This document shows, one piece after another, positions 7,943-16,737 of a DNA stretch of 64,000 bases. The position numbers were made by a program, and so were the translations under genes. The DNA is taken from assembly GCF_028747785.1 (NCBI RefSeq), contig NZ_CP118158.1:3534001-3598000 (forward strand), in the 5' to 3' direction. Origin of the DNA: Halosimplex aquaticum (GTDB lineage: Archaea > Halobacteriota > Halobacteria > Halobacteriales > Haloarculaceae). A model generated the notes under the pieces. The model made no database searches. It was not told the origin of the DNA and saw only the letters and a list, made by a program, of their open reading frames with translations. The first letter of the stretch is position 1, and the number at the start of each line of letters is the position of its first letter.

Positions 7943-8887
7943 TCAGTAGGCCTCGTCGATGCGGTCGTACTGGTCGTCCGAGAGCGAGACGTCGACCGCG
8001 CCGAGGTTCTCCTCCATCTGGTCGACGGTGCGGGCGCCGAAGATCGGGACGCAGGTAAACTCCCGCTGGTCGGTCAGCCACCGGAGTGCGACCTGAGCGG
8101 GCGTAGCGCCGGTCTCCTCGGCGACCTCCTGCACGGCATCGAGGACCCGCCACTGCCGGTCGGAGAACTCCAGGTCCCAGTCCTGCAGGTCCGCGCGCGA
8201 CCCCGATTCGGGGTCGTCCGTGTCGTACTTGCCGGTGAGGAACCCGGCGTCGAGCGGTGACCACGGACAGACCGCGATGTCCTGGTCGGCGCAGACGTCC
8301 AGGTACTCCTGGGGACGGTCGGCGGCGTTGAACCGCGGTTGAGTCACCTCGAACCGCTCGAGCCCCTCGACGTCGCTCGTCCACAGCGCCTTCGTCAGCT
8401 GCCAGGCCGCCATCGACGACGCCGCCAGGTAGTGGACCTTCCCTTCCTCGACCAGCCGGTTCAGCGTCCGCAGCGTCTCCTCGATGGGCGTCTCGTCGTC
8501 CCAGCGGTGGATGTAGTACACGTCGATGTAGTCCGTCCCGAGGCGTTCGAGGGTACCCTCGATCTCCGCGCGGATGTTCTTCCGCGAGAGGTTGTCACCG
8601 AAGCGGCTGCGCGCGCTCCAGTAGACCTTGGAGGCGATCACGTAGTCCTCGCGGTCGCGGTCGTTGAGCCACTCGCCGATCCACTCCTCGCTAGTTCCGT
8701 TGGGGTCGCCGTAGACGTTCGCCGTGTCGATGAAGTTGCCGCCGTGCTCGTCGAAGGTGTCGAGCAGTTCGTGGGCGGTCTCCTCGTCCGTCTCGACGGT
8801 CCCGCCGGACTCCTTGGCGAAGCGCCAGGTGCCGAAACAGAGTTTCGAGACGTCGACGCCGGTCGAACCGAGTTTGGTGTACTCCAT
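7943..8887 (-). CDS. Aldo/keto reductase
   Basis: A 314-residue NAD(P)H-dependent oxidoreductase of the AKR TIM-barrel family. The catalytic set is visible: Asp and Tyr in FIDTANVYG, Lys in VIASKVYW, and His in YYIHRWD. The C-terminal cofactor-binding segment is present (CVPIFGARTVDQMEENL). The start is set at MEYTKLGSTGVDVS, the standard AKR beginning, 20 codons inside a longer open frame. Substrate unknown. Convergent with the PUA gene. Confidence 0.93.
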   Translation of the reverse strand: MEYTKLGSTGVDVSKLCFGTWRFAKESGGTVETDEETAHELLDTFDEHGGNFIDTANVYGDPNGTSEEWIGEWLNDRDREDYVIASKVYWSARSRFGDNLSRKNIRAEIEGTLERLGTDYIDVYYIHRWDDETPIEETLRTLNRLVEEGKVHYLAASSMAAWQLTKALWTSDVEGLERFEVTQPRFNAADRPQEYLDVCADQDIAVCPWSPLDAGFLTGKYDTDDPESGSRADLQDWDLEFSDRQWRVLDAVQEVAEETGATPAQVALRWLTDQREFTCVPIFGARTVDQMEENLGAVDVSLSDDQYDRIDEAY

Positions 8888-9030
8888 GTGCAGCCCGTGT
8901 GCGTGCCCCTGTGTAACGCTACGGAATCCGGAAATGTACGCTGTCATCTGCGGTCGGGCGCGTCGAAGCGCGCGGCAGCCAGTCCGGTGCTCCCGAGGAC
9001 TGATAGATCCGGCCGCCCGAAGGGCGAACG

Positions 9031-10302
9031 ATGGAGGACTTCGCGGCCGCGTACGGCGACCGGGCTCGGGCCTTCACCGAGCGGCTCGTCCGGTTCGAGA
9101 CGACCGCCGGCGACGAGGCGCCAGCCCAGGAGTGGGTCCGCGACCGCCTCGCCGACCTCGGGTTCGAGACGTACACGTGGACCGCGGACGCCGACACGCT
9201 GGCCGATCACCCCTCGTTCGCACCGGCCGACGACCTCGTTTCGGGGGGCCGCCCGAGCGTCGCCGGCGTCCTCGAACTCGGCGACCCCGACGCGGGGCGG
9301 ACGCTCGTCCTGAACGGGCACGTCGACGTCGTCCCCGCCGGCGAGAGCGGCTGGACCGTCGACCCGTTCGAACCGCGGTGGGACGGCGCCCGCCTCGTCG
9401 GGCGCGGCGCGGTGGACATGAAGAGCCAGCTCGCGACCTGCGTCTTCGCCGCGCGGCACCTGGCCGACCGGGTCGAGGCGGGCGAGTTCGACCTCGACGG
9501 CAGAGTTGTCGTCGAGAGCGTGGCCGGGGAGGAAGACGGCGGTATCGGCGCGGCGACCGCGGCGCTGTCGAACCCCTATCCGTTCGAACGCGACGCCGCC
9601 ATCGTCGCCGAACCCACGGACATGCGGGTCGTCACGGCGACCGAGGGCTGCCTGATGGGCCGAATCAGGATCGAGGGGACGCCCGCCCACGCCGCCCGGC
9701 GGTGGGAGGGTGAGTCGGTGTTGCCTGCGTTCGAGTCGGTCAGGCAGGCCTTCGCCGATCTCGAAGCCGAGCGCGCGGAGACCGTCACACATCCGCTGTA
9801 CGACCGCTTCGAGACGCCGTGGCCGATCGTGATCGGGCGGGTGGAGGCGGGCACCTGGGCGTCCAATGTCCCCGGGACGCTCACCGCGGAACTGCGCGTC
9901 GGCGTCGCGCCCGGCGAATCGCTGGACAGGGTGGAAGCGGCGTGTCGGAAGACGCTCGACGAGGCCGCAACGGAGGAGTCCTGGTCGGTCGACCCGCCGA
10001 CGTTCGAGCGGTTCGGCGTCCAGTTCGCCTCGGCCGAGATCGGCGCCGACGAACCCGTCGTCACGGCGCTCCAGGGGGCGATGGCGGCAACGGGGCTGTC
10101 GGCGACTGACCCGACGGGAGAGACGTATGGCAGCGACGCGCGCCACTACGTCGAGGCGGGGATCCCGGCGGTCGTGTTCGGCCCCGGCAGGATCGAGGAG
10201 GCGCACTTCCCCGACGAGTCGATCCGGTGGCCGGACGTGCTGACCGCCGGCGAGGCACTAGTCGGGACTGCTCGTCGGTATCTGGCCGACGAGCGTCGGT
10301 GA
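9031..10302 (+). CDS. M20 family metallopeptidase (ArgE/DapE-like)
   Basis: A 423-residue amidohydrolase that should cleave N-acyl or peptide bonds using two metal ions. Metal and catalytic motifs in order: NGHVDVVPAG (His, Asp), GRGAVDMKSQ (bridging Asp), GEEDGGIG (catalytic Glu and ligand). The lid domain spans about 205-320. It resembles ArgE, DapE and succinyl-diaminopimelate desuccinylases; without pathway neighbours the substrate cannot be assigned. Divergent from the aldo/keto reductase. Confidence 0.9.
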   Translation: MEDFAAAYGDRARAFTERLVRFETTAGDEAPAQEWVRDRLADLGFETYTWTADADTLADHPSFAPADDLVSGGRPSVAGVLELGDPDAGRTLVLNGHVDVVPAGESGWTVDPFEPRWDGARLVGRGAVDMKSQLATCVFAARHLADRVEAGEFDLDGRVVVESVAGEEDGGIGAATAALSNPYPFERDAAIVAEPTDMRVVTATEGCLMGRIRIEGTPAHAARRWEGESVLPAFESVRQAFADLEAERAETVTHPLYDRFETPWPIVIGRVEAGTWASNVPGTLTAELRVGVAPGESLDRVEAACRKTLDEAATEESWSVDPPTFERFGVQFASAEIGADEPVVTALQGAMAATGLSATDPTGETYGSDARHYVEAGIPAVVFGPGRIEEAHFPDESIRWPDVLTAGEALVGTARRYLADERR

Positions 10303-10328
10303 CCGCAGACCGCAGACCGCAGACCGCC
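10301..10328. repeat. 7-nt tandem repeat
   Basis: GACCGCA occurs three times in a row and is followed by GACCGCC. It overlaps the stop codon of the peptidase gene and fills most of the gap to the DUF1028 gene. Probably slipped-strand expansion. Confidence 0.6.
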
Positions 10329-10350
10329 GTGCGCATCGACGAGTCCACAG

Positions 10351-11094
10351 TCAGGCGTCGGTATCGCCAGCGTTCTCGTCGTCCTCGTACTCGTCGGCGT
10401 AGCGTTCCATCGCCATCTCGTAGCCTTCCTTCGCGAGGTCGTACGTCTCGCGGAGGTCCTCGATGGGCGTCTCCGTCGCGTCGACGCGCAGGTCGTCGTA
10501 GTACGGCGCCATCTCCCGGTCCTCCGTGGTCCGGACGAGCAGCGCCGCGCTCTGGACGTGCAGGTCCTCCCGCTTGTCGCCGCCGAGTTCGTGGCCGGCG
10601 GCCAGCGCCTCGATCAGCCGCTTCGCCAGCGGCGTCGCGGGGTCGCTCTCGGGGCCGTCCGGTTCCTCGGCGGCCGCCGCCTCGTAGGCCGTCGCGGTCG
10701 CTTCGACGACGTCCTCGCCGGTCAACAGGTTGCCGGCGACGGTGTAGTTGTCGCCGACGACGTGGCCGTACCAGGGCCGGCACTCCTCGCCGGAGAACGC
10801 GAACTCGCCGTCGGCGCCGACGCCGTGGAGCTGTCGCTGCGGACGCCCGTCGTCGGCGTTCAACAGCGCCTCAAGGGCGTCCTCGACGGCCAGCCCGTCT
10901 TCGAGGTATTCGATGCCCTTGCGACCGAGGTCGACGTTGACCAGGCTCTGGGTCGCCACCGCGCCGTGCTCGCTGGCGAACGGACAGAGCGTCCCGACGC
11001 CGGCGAGCCGCGTCGTCACCGCGACCCCGAACCGGGTCTGCTCGTCGCCCGCGTCGTCGACGTACGACTCGCGAACGCAGATACTGAAGGTCAC
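10351..11094 (-). CDS. DUF1028 family (Ntn-hydrolase-like) protein
   Basis: A 247-residue protein starting from GTG (MTFSICVRE). It has the DUF1028 landmarks: an early strand in which the enzyme's own product is described (FGVAVTTRLAGVG...), VATQSLVNVDLGRKGIEYL, DGRPQRQLHGVG, and the GNLLTG segment. Family members have an Ntn-hydrolase fold and are often near peptidases or pterin genes; their activity is unproven. The C-terminal 30 residues are acidic. Convergent with the M20 peptidase. Confidence 0.85.
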   Translation of the reverse strand: MTFSICVRESYVDDAGDEQTRFGVAVTTRLAGVGTLCPFASEHGAVATQSLVNVDLGRKGIEYLEDGLAVEDALEALLNADDGRPQRQLHGVGADGEFAFSGEECRPWYGHVVGDNYTVAGNLLTGEDVVEATATAYEAAAAEEPDGPESDPATPLAKRLIEALAAGHELGGDKREDLHVQSAALLVRTTEDREMAPYYDDLRVDATETPIEDLRETYDLAKEGYEMAMERYADEYEDDENAGDTDA

Positions 11095-11457
11095 GGCCGC
11101 TACGTCGGACGCGACGCTCCTCAGTGTTTGGCTACGGCCGCTGGACTGGCGGCGTCCGAGGAACGCTCACCGGAGCGCCGACGGACGGATCGCGCCTCGT
11201 GTCTCCGCGTTGGTCGTTCCACTGGGTCGATCGTTCCGGTACGTTTTTGTTGCTCCTGTGGGATATCGCGGGTATCGGCGGGGGCCGATCGGGTGGAAGT
11301 TTGCGGTGATGGAGGCGTCCGACGTCGTCTCTGTCCGTTAGTTACGACTCCGCCGGTGATTCGACCGACCCCGTTCCGAACAGCCGCGAGTGTCAGTAAA
11401 CAAATGTTTAGTTGAAATATAAAAAGTTATGTCAGTGCGTGAGATCTACATATTTGG
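11095..11457. promoter_or_regulatory. 363-nt divergent region with TFB promoter
   Basis: No protein gene is supported. The right end is AT-rich: a 14-nt palindromic site TAAAC-AAAT-GTTTA at 11397-11410, then a TATA-like AATATAAAAA at about 11416-11425, placed to start transcription near 11448, ahead of the TFB gene. The palindrome sits where an activator or repressor would meet the BRE/TATA complex. The left 300 nt shows nothing I recognise. Confidence 0.55.
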
Positions 11458-12393
11458 TTGCACGGGGGAGTACGCTTGAGGGAACGAACGGAGCAAAAGC
11501 GGAGGGGTATCGACGCCGAAGACGGCCCGCAGACCGACCGGGCGTGTACGGAATGTGGTGGGACGCTTCGCGAATCCGAGACGGAAACTGTGTGTGAGGA
11601 CTGCGGTCTCGTCCTCGCGGAGGACGCCGTCGAGCGCGGTCCGGAGTGGCGCTCGCTCGACGAAGAGACCGACCGGCGCCGCACGGGCGCGCCGCTGACG
11701 GCGTCTCGCCACGACCGCGGACTGTCGACGGAGATCGGCTACGGCACCGGCTCGGAAGTGTCGGGTGCCCGCCAGCGCCAGCTCGTGCGCATGCGTCGCC
11801 AGCACAACCGGGCGCGACTCGACTCCAAGGCCGAGCGCAACAAGCTCTACGCCTACACGGAGATCCGACGGCTGGTGTCGGTGATGTCGCTGCCCACGTC
11901 GGTGCGCGACCAGTCGTGTTCGCTGTTCTCCTCGGCCCAGTCCGAGGACCTGCTGTGCGGGCGCTCGCTGGAGGGGTTCGCCGCCGCGGTGGTCTACGCC
12001 ACCTGCCGGACCCAGTCGATCGCCCGCACGATGGACGAGGTGGTCGACGTGGCGCGCGCCGACCGGAGCGAGCTCAAGACCGCATACGACGCGCTGAACC
12101 GGGAGCTCGGCCTCCCCGTCGGTCCCGTCTCGCCGACGGAGTACCTCCCGCGGTACGCCTCGGACCTGGATCTGGAGACCGAGGTCGAGCGGCGCGCTCG
12201 CGAGTACGCCGTGATGCTCGTCGAATCGGGCCGCATGGGCGGGAAGAACCCCAGCGGCGTCGCCGCCGCGTGCCTCTACAAGGCCGCCAACGAGCGCGGC
12301 GTCGCGGTCAAACAGAGCGAGGCCGCGGACCTGGCCGACGTCTCGCGGATGACCATCGGCTCGACGGTGAGCGACCTCGACGACCTCGAGTAG
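11458..12393 (+). CDS. tfb: Transcription initiation factor IIB (TFB)
   Basis: A 311-residue general transcription factor that bridges TBP-bound promoter and RNA polymerase. A zinc ribbon holds Cys30, 33, 46 and 49 (CTECGG, CEDCG). The B-reader/linker follows (EWRSLDEE...RRRTGAPLTASRHDRGLSTEIG), and then two cyclin repeats (about 115-205 and 210-305) with GFAAAVVYATCR and PSGVAAACLYKAA. The start is uncertain: there is no ATG or GTG in frame, so a TTG at 11458 or 11476 must be used. Haloarchaea carry several TFB paralogs with different promoter preferences; which one this is cannot be said. Confidence 0.94.
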   Translation: MHGGVRLRERTEQKRRGIDAEDGPQTDRACTECGGTLRESETETVCEDCGLVLAEDAVERGPEWRSLDEETDRRRTGAPLTASRHDRGLSTEIGYGTGSEVSGARQRQLVRMRRQHNRARLDSKAERNKLYAYTEIRRLVSVMSLPTSVRDQSCSLFSSAQSEDLLCGRSLEGFAAAVVYATCRTQSIARTMDEVVDVARADRSELKTAYDALNRELGLPVGPVSPTEYLPRYASDLDLETEVERRAREYAVMLVESGRMGGKNPSGVAAACLYKAANERGVAVKQSEAADLADVSRMTIGSTVSDLDDLE

Positions 12394-12537
12394 TCGTCGG
12401 TCGCCGCCATCAGCGATTCTACGGCCATCACGGCGATAGCGGCTGTTTTCGTCGCATCACGACTTCGAACCCGCCGGGAGCACAGCTCCCGGAGAGCGTC
12501 GCGCTCGACGGCCGAGGCGGTCGGGCCCGTGTGAGGG

Positions 12538-12567
12538 TTCAAGACGGAAGACGCGACCACTAGGGGC
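12538..12567 (+). promoter_or_regulatory. Promoter of the MinD-fusion gene
   Basis: TTCAAGAC begins 30 nt before the ATG. The following block up to the start codon matches the promoter of the pilus ATPase gene (24942-24971) at about 26 of 33 positions when the ATG is included. Confidence 0.5.
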
Positions 12568-14223
12568 ATGATAGCGATCGCGGGAGCGAAAGGAGGATCC
12601 GGGAAGACGACGACGACGCTCGGTCTCGCCGCGGCGTTCGCCCGCTCGGGCATCGAGACGCTGGCGGTCGACGCGGACCGGCAGTTGCCCGACCTGCACG
12701 TCACCGCTGGCGTCGAGCGAGAGCCGACCGTCGCCGCGCTCGACCGGGAGACGAGCTGGCACTCGCTGGCACAGGAGTTCCCCGGGACGAGCGGCGCGCA
12801 CGTCCTCCCCGGGCAGAAGCCCACCGAGAACGTGGAACTCGACGCCGCGCTCGAGTGGCTGAACGCCGGCGCGACGGAGGTGCTGCTCGACTGCCCGTCG
12901 GGCGCCGGGCCGGACGTGGTCGAGGCGATCGCGCTCGCGGACGGCGTCGTCGTCGTGACGACCGACAGCGACCAGAGCCTGGACGCCGCGGCGACGACGA
13001 TCGACATCGCCCGCCGACTGGACGTGCCCGTCGCGGGCGCCGTCTTCACCCACTGCAGCGCCGTCCCGGAGGCGTTCCACTCGCGGTTCGAGATCCCCGT
13101 CCTCGCGGTCGTCCCCGAGTCGGACTCGCCGCTCGCCAGCGAGGAGGCGCGCACCGAGTACGACCGCGCCGCCGAGGAACTCGCCTCCCTGACAGCCACC
13201 CGACCCGCCGACCCCGAACCGGTCGATTCCGCCGCGACCGGCCCCGAACCCGGCGACTGGGTGACCCCAGACGCCGCTGACGACGGGCAGCCCGCCGAGG
13301 CGGACCACGACGGGCAGGACACCGGCGATCCGTTCGACTCGACGGGAGCCGAAACCGGTACGGAGCACGCCGACGCCGCGGACCGCGTCGACGCAGGCGG
13401 CCCACAGTCCTCGGCGGACGACGCGCAGTCGCCGGCCAGGGACGCGCCCCCCTCGGGCGACGGTGTCCAGGCCGGAACCGACGGCGGTTCGCCGGCGCAG
13501 CGTCGCGACGAGGTCGCGTCCGAGGCGACGGCACCTCCCGACACGGTCGACGACGGGCGACAGGCGCCCGCGACCGGGCTGAACGCCTTCGAGGTCGACC
13601 TGAGCGGACTGCCGCCGGGGAGCGTCGCCGTCGTCGAGGCGCCGCCGGCGAGCCAGTCGGAGCAGTTGCTCTACGGACTGACTGCCACGCGCGGGACGCT
13701 GTACGTCTCCACCGAGCGGACCGAACGGACGATCCGGGTGGCTCTGGACGCAGCGCCGGTCACCGTCGGCAGTCCGACCGTCCGCTACGTCACCGACGAG
13801 CGCCTCGCGGAGACCGAGCGCCTCGTCGGCGAGGTGCCCGACGGGTCGAACGTCGTCGTCGACACGATGGCCCCGCTCGAGCGGGCCGACCGCGACGACT
13901 ACCGCGAGTTCCTGAACGCCCTCAAAGAACAGATGCTGGAGACGGACAGCATCGCCGTCCTGCACTGCCTCTCGCGGCCCTCGGTCCCGGAGAACCGTGC
14001 CACCACCGAACACGTCGCCGACGCCGTCCTCACCGTCGAACCGACCGACGACGGCGCCGACCGGATCGCCGTCCCCAAGTTCCGGGCCGGCGGCGCCACC
14101 CCCGAGTCCGTGGACTCGGCGCTCTCCGGCGACGAGCGTGCCGGTCGGGGCCGCGCCGGCGATTCGGATCACGGGCGTGGTGACGCCGGCAGACCGCAGG
14201 AGGCGCCCGGAAACACTCGATAG
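12568..14223 (+). CDS. MinD/ParA ATPase fused to a KaiC-like domain
   Basis: A 551-residue protein in three parts. Residues 1-205 are a MinD/ParA ATPase with deviant Walker A (AGAKGGSGKTT, signature Lys present), DADRQLPDLH, and LLDCPSGAG. Residues about 205-330 are an acidic Asp/Ala/Pro/Gly-rich linker. Residues about 335-530 have a RecA/KaiC-like plan (LSGLPPGSVAVVEAPPASQSEQLLYGL) in which the P-loop is lost, and VVVDTMAPLE replaces Walker B. The last 30 residues are disordered. Similar haloarchaeal proteins exist (DUF7125-type, from memory). Probably a positioning ATPase with a sensory or docking module. It ends 15 nt from a convergent MinD gene. Confidence 0.8.
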   Translation: MIAIAGAKGGSGKTTTTLGLAAAFARSGIETLAVDADRQLPDLHVTAGVEREPTVAALDRETSWHSLAQEFPGTSGAHVLPGQKPTENVELDAALEWLNAGATEVLLDCPSGAGPDVVEAIALADGVVVVTTDSDQSLDAAATTIDIARRLDVPVAGAVFTHCSAVPEAFHSRFEIPVLAVVPESDSPLASEEARTEYDRAAEELASLTATRPADPEPVDSAATGPEPGDWVTPDAADDGQPAEADHDGQDTGDPFDSTGAETGTEHADAADRVDAGGPQSSADDAQSPARDAPPSGDGVQAGTDGGSPAQRRDEVASEATAPPDTVDDGRQAPATGLNAFEVDLSGLPPGSVAVVEAPPASQSEQLLYGLTATRGTLYVSTERTERTIRVALDAAPVTVGSPTVRYVTDERLAETERLVGEVPDGSNVVVDTMAPLERADRDDYREFLNALKEQMLETDSIAVLHCLSRPSVPENRATTEHVADAVLTVEPTDDGADRIAVPKFRAGGATPESVDSALSGDERAGRGRAGDSDHGRGDAGRPQEAPGNTR

Positions 14224-14238
14224 AACGGACCGCGTCGC

Positions 14239-14937
14239 TCAGACCGCTTCCGCGTTCTCGGCGATCTGTCGCTCGCTCTCCTCGATCCGCTCGGTCAGCG
14301 TCTCGAACGCCGACAGCGCGGGGCTCTGCGGTCGCGCGTCGCGCAGCGGCCGGCCGTTCTGGAAGGAGTCGGCGAGTGCGGACCGCCGCGGGACGACAGT
14401 CGTCGGCGCGCCGAGTTCGTCCTCGACGCGGGCGGCGATCTCACGGTCTTCGGACGCGGTCGCCTTGTTTACCACCACGCTCACGACCGGCGTGTCGAGT
14501 TCGCCCGCCAGGTGGCGCGTCCGGAAGGCGTTGAGCAGCGCCGCGCGGTCGGGCGTCGTGACGAGCACCACCGCGTCGGCGCTGTGGATCTGGTAGCCGA
14601 CGTCGCGGGCCAGCCCCGCCGGGCAGTCGACGACGACGCGGCCGTACTGCCGGTCGACCATCGAGAGCGCCTCGGGGAGCTCGGTCAGGTCGGCCGCCCG
14701 CGCGCCGGCGAGCGACCGACCGCACGGCAGGAGGTCGATCGAGTCCACGGACTCCACGGCTTCCATCGGCGCCGCCCGCCCGGCGAGCACGTCGTGGAGG
14801 TCCGGGCCGCGCCCGCGGGGCAGGTCCGGCGTCGCCAGGTCGGCGTCGACGGCGACGGCGCCGAGTTCGCGGGCGAGGTTCAGCGAAACGGTCGACTTGC
14901 CGACGCCGCCCTTCCCGCCGCAGACGGCGAGGATCAT
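14239..14937 (-). CDS. MinD-family ATPase
   Basis: A 232-residue ParA/MinD ATPase. Motifs: deviant Walker A GGKGGVGKS at 7-15, DADLATPDLP, Walker B VVVDCPAGL, and VVVNKAT. There is no clear C-terminal amphipathic membrane-targeting helix beyond a charged segment (ERIEESERQIAEN). Archaeal MinD paralogs act in polar organisation of archaella and chemoreceptors, so a positioning role is likely. The start ATG overlaps the preceding gene's stop (ATGA), so translation is probably coupled to the 124-residue protein upstream. Confidence 0.9.
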   Translation of the reverse strand: MILAVCGGKGGVGKSTVSLNLARELGAVAVDADLATPDLPRGRGPDLHDVLAGRAAPMEAVESVDSIDLLPCGRSLAGARAADLTELPEALSMVDRQYGRVVVDCPAGLARDVGYQIHSADAVVLVTTPDRAALLNAFRTRHLAGELDTPVVSVVVNKATASEDREIAARVEDELGAPTTVVPRRSALADSFQNGRPLRDARPQSPALSAFETLTERIEESERQIAENAEAV

Positions 14938-15308
14938 CTGTCGGCGGAGAGGGTGTCGCTCGGCGGTGCCCAGTCGTCGAGCGATGCGAGCACTTCCTCG
15001 GGGTCGGACTCGCCGGCGTCCGAGGCGCGCGTCCGCGAGACGACGGCGACCGGGTCCTCGTCGGGCAGCGGCGGCGCCGGCGTGGCGTAGCCGACGCCGA
15101 GCGTCTGCCCCGGTTCGATGCGGGACTTCCAGGTACCCTCCGTCCACTCCGGTGCGGTCACGTCGCCGAACCGCGGGGGCCACACCGGCCCGTCCAGCCG
15201 GTTCTCGAGCTCGACCACCTGCGGCGTTCCACGCTCGTTCTCGACCGTCGCCCGCACGAACGTCACCCCGTTTCGCCGGACCGTGTCGCACTCCGATACC
15301 TCGTCCAT
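14934..15308 (-). CDS. Haloarchaeal protein coupled to MinD (DUF7857-like)
   Basis: A 124-residue acidic protein starting MDEVSECDTVRRNGVTFVRATVEN. The pattern of an N-terminal beta-rich unit (VELENRLDGPVWPPR, GQTLGVGYATP) followed by a helix resembles small haloarchaeal proteins found next to MinD genes; the DUF7857 name is from memory and not certain. The beta part looks like an Ig-type scaffold. It shares a 4-nt ATGA overlap with minD, implying a joint role. Confidence 0.65.
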   Translation of the reverse strand: MDEVSECDTVRRNGVTFVRATVENERGTPQVVELENRLDGPVWPPRFGDVTAPEWTEGTWKSRIEPGQTLGVGYATPAPPLPDEDPVAVVSRTRASDAGESDPEEVLASLDDWAPPSDTLSADR

Positions 15309-15417
15309 ACCGGTATTGGTCGCCCGTTCCTGTATAAAGTTCAACGCGTCCGCCGCGGTCGCCAGACGGTACGGGAAAATGAGGCGTCCGCCGGCCGCCG
15401 GCGAACGTCCGCGCCGG

Positions 15418-16737
15418 TCAGTCGCCGGAGAACATCGAGGCGAGCCCGCCGCCTTCGCTCTCGGCGTCGTCGCTCGACTCGGCCGTCGCGGTACCGTCGC
15501 CGTCCGCGTCGGTGCTGTCAGCGCCGTCGCGATCGCCCGCGTCGCCGTCGGCTCCCCCGACGGCGCCGTCCGGGACCGGCCGGTCACCGGGTTCCCGGTC
15601 GGGTTCGTACTCGGCGAGTCGGTGGAGGCCGGCCGGCGTCCCGAGCACGTAGACGGTGTCGCCCACGTCGAGCGTCTCGTTCTCCGCGGGGAAGGGGATC
15701 GGCTCGCCGTCGCGGACGACGACGAGCACCGAGACGGGCAGCCAGTCGACGAACTCGCCCTGGAGCGCGTCGCCCTCCTCGACGGTGACCGCCGTGACGG
15801 TCTCCTCGGCCTCCCAGACGGTCGCCACGAGTTCGTTCACGTCGTTCGCCGTGTCCGGCCGAGTGACCAGCCGGTAGGAGCCGTCGGGGTCGAACGCCTC
15901 CGCGTCGTCGGTGCCGACGGTGATCGTCGCCACGTCGCCCACGGTCGCCCGGAACTTGCCGGTCGCGACCAGGCGACCGCCGTCGTCGCCGTCGATCCAG
16001 ACCTCGACCGGGTCGCCGGTGCTCGCGTCCGGCGACGGGTCGCCTTCGATGGCGAGCGCGACCGTCCCCGGCGGGAGCGACGGACCGATCCCCGACGGGC
16101 GGGCGCCGACGGCCAGCGACGAGACCGTCAGGTCCGACTCGATCTCTGCGTGGACGTGCCCGACGCCGAAGTCCCGTTCCAGGCGGGTCGCCAGCCGGTC
16201 TTCGAGGTCGGCGTCGGACAGCCGCCGCGGGAACCGCACGGTCCGCCCGGCCAGCGCCCGCTTGACGCCGTCGTCGACCGCGGGGTAGCCGTCGATGTCG
16301 TCGACGGTCTCCGGGAGGGTCACCTCGACGATCAGGCCCGCCGACTGGACGAGCCGCGCGACCATCCCGCCGGCGTCGACGCGGGTGATCTCGAACACGT
16401 CGCAGGCGAAGTGGTCGCCGATGCGGCGGCCGACCTCGGAGGTGACGGCGCCCACGGTGAACACGCCCAGCAGGTACGCCGCGCTGGCGTAGTGGATCTT
16501 CGCCGTGTCGTCGATGAGCGAGGACTGGACCACGGCGGTGATGTTCAGCGACGTCGTGACGAACGAGAGCCCGATCACGACGGCGGCGCCGACCGGAAGC
16601 GGGCGGGTGCTGTAGCCGCGATAGATGAACGCGAAGCCCATCGCGATGACGCTCGCGTACAGCCCGAACCCGAGGATCCGCAACAGCGCGGTCGTCGTCC
16701 AGTCGGAGGCGAACTGGAGCGGGACGGCGAGCGTCAC
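15418..16737 (-). CDS. TrkA-C domain membrane protein (second of a pair)
   Basis: A 439-residue protein. Residues 1-100 contain three membrane helices (LRILGFGLYASVIAMGFAF, VGAAVVIGLSFVTTSL, YLLGVFTVGAV). A cytoplasmic part follows and contains an RCK_C/TrkA-C domain at about 330-375 (LPVSVLVVVRDGEPIPFPAENETLDVGDTVYVLG, here split by context). Such domains bind nucleotides or ions and gate K+ transport; there is no pore motif here. The C-terminal 60 residues are a disordered Asp/Gly/Ser tail. The start GTG overlaps the stop of the upstream paralog (GTGA). Confidence 0.82.
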   Translation of the reverse strand: MTLAVPLQFASDWTTTALLRILGFGLYASVIAMGFAFIYRGYSTRPLPVGAAVVIGLSFVTTSLNITAVVQSSLIDDTAKIHYASAAYLLGVFTVGAVTSEVGRRIGDHFACDVFEITRVDAGGMVARLVQSAGLIVEVTLPETVDDIDGYPAVDDGVKRALAGRTVRFPRRLSDADLEDRLATRLERDFGVGHVHAEIESDLTVSSLAVGARPSGIGPSLPPGTVALAIEGDPSPDASTGDPVEVWIDGDDGGRLVATGKFRATVGDVATITVGTDDAEAFDPDGSYRLVTRPDTANDVNELVATVWEAEETVTAVTVEEGDALQGEFVDWLPVSVLVVVRDGEPIPFPAENETLDVGDTVYVLGTPAGLHRLAEYEPDREPGDRPVPDGAVGGADGDAGDRDGADSTDADGDGTATAESSDDAESEGGGLASMFSGD

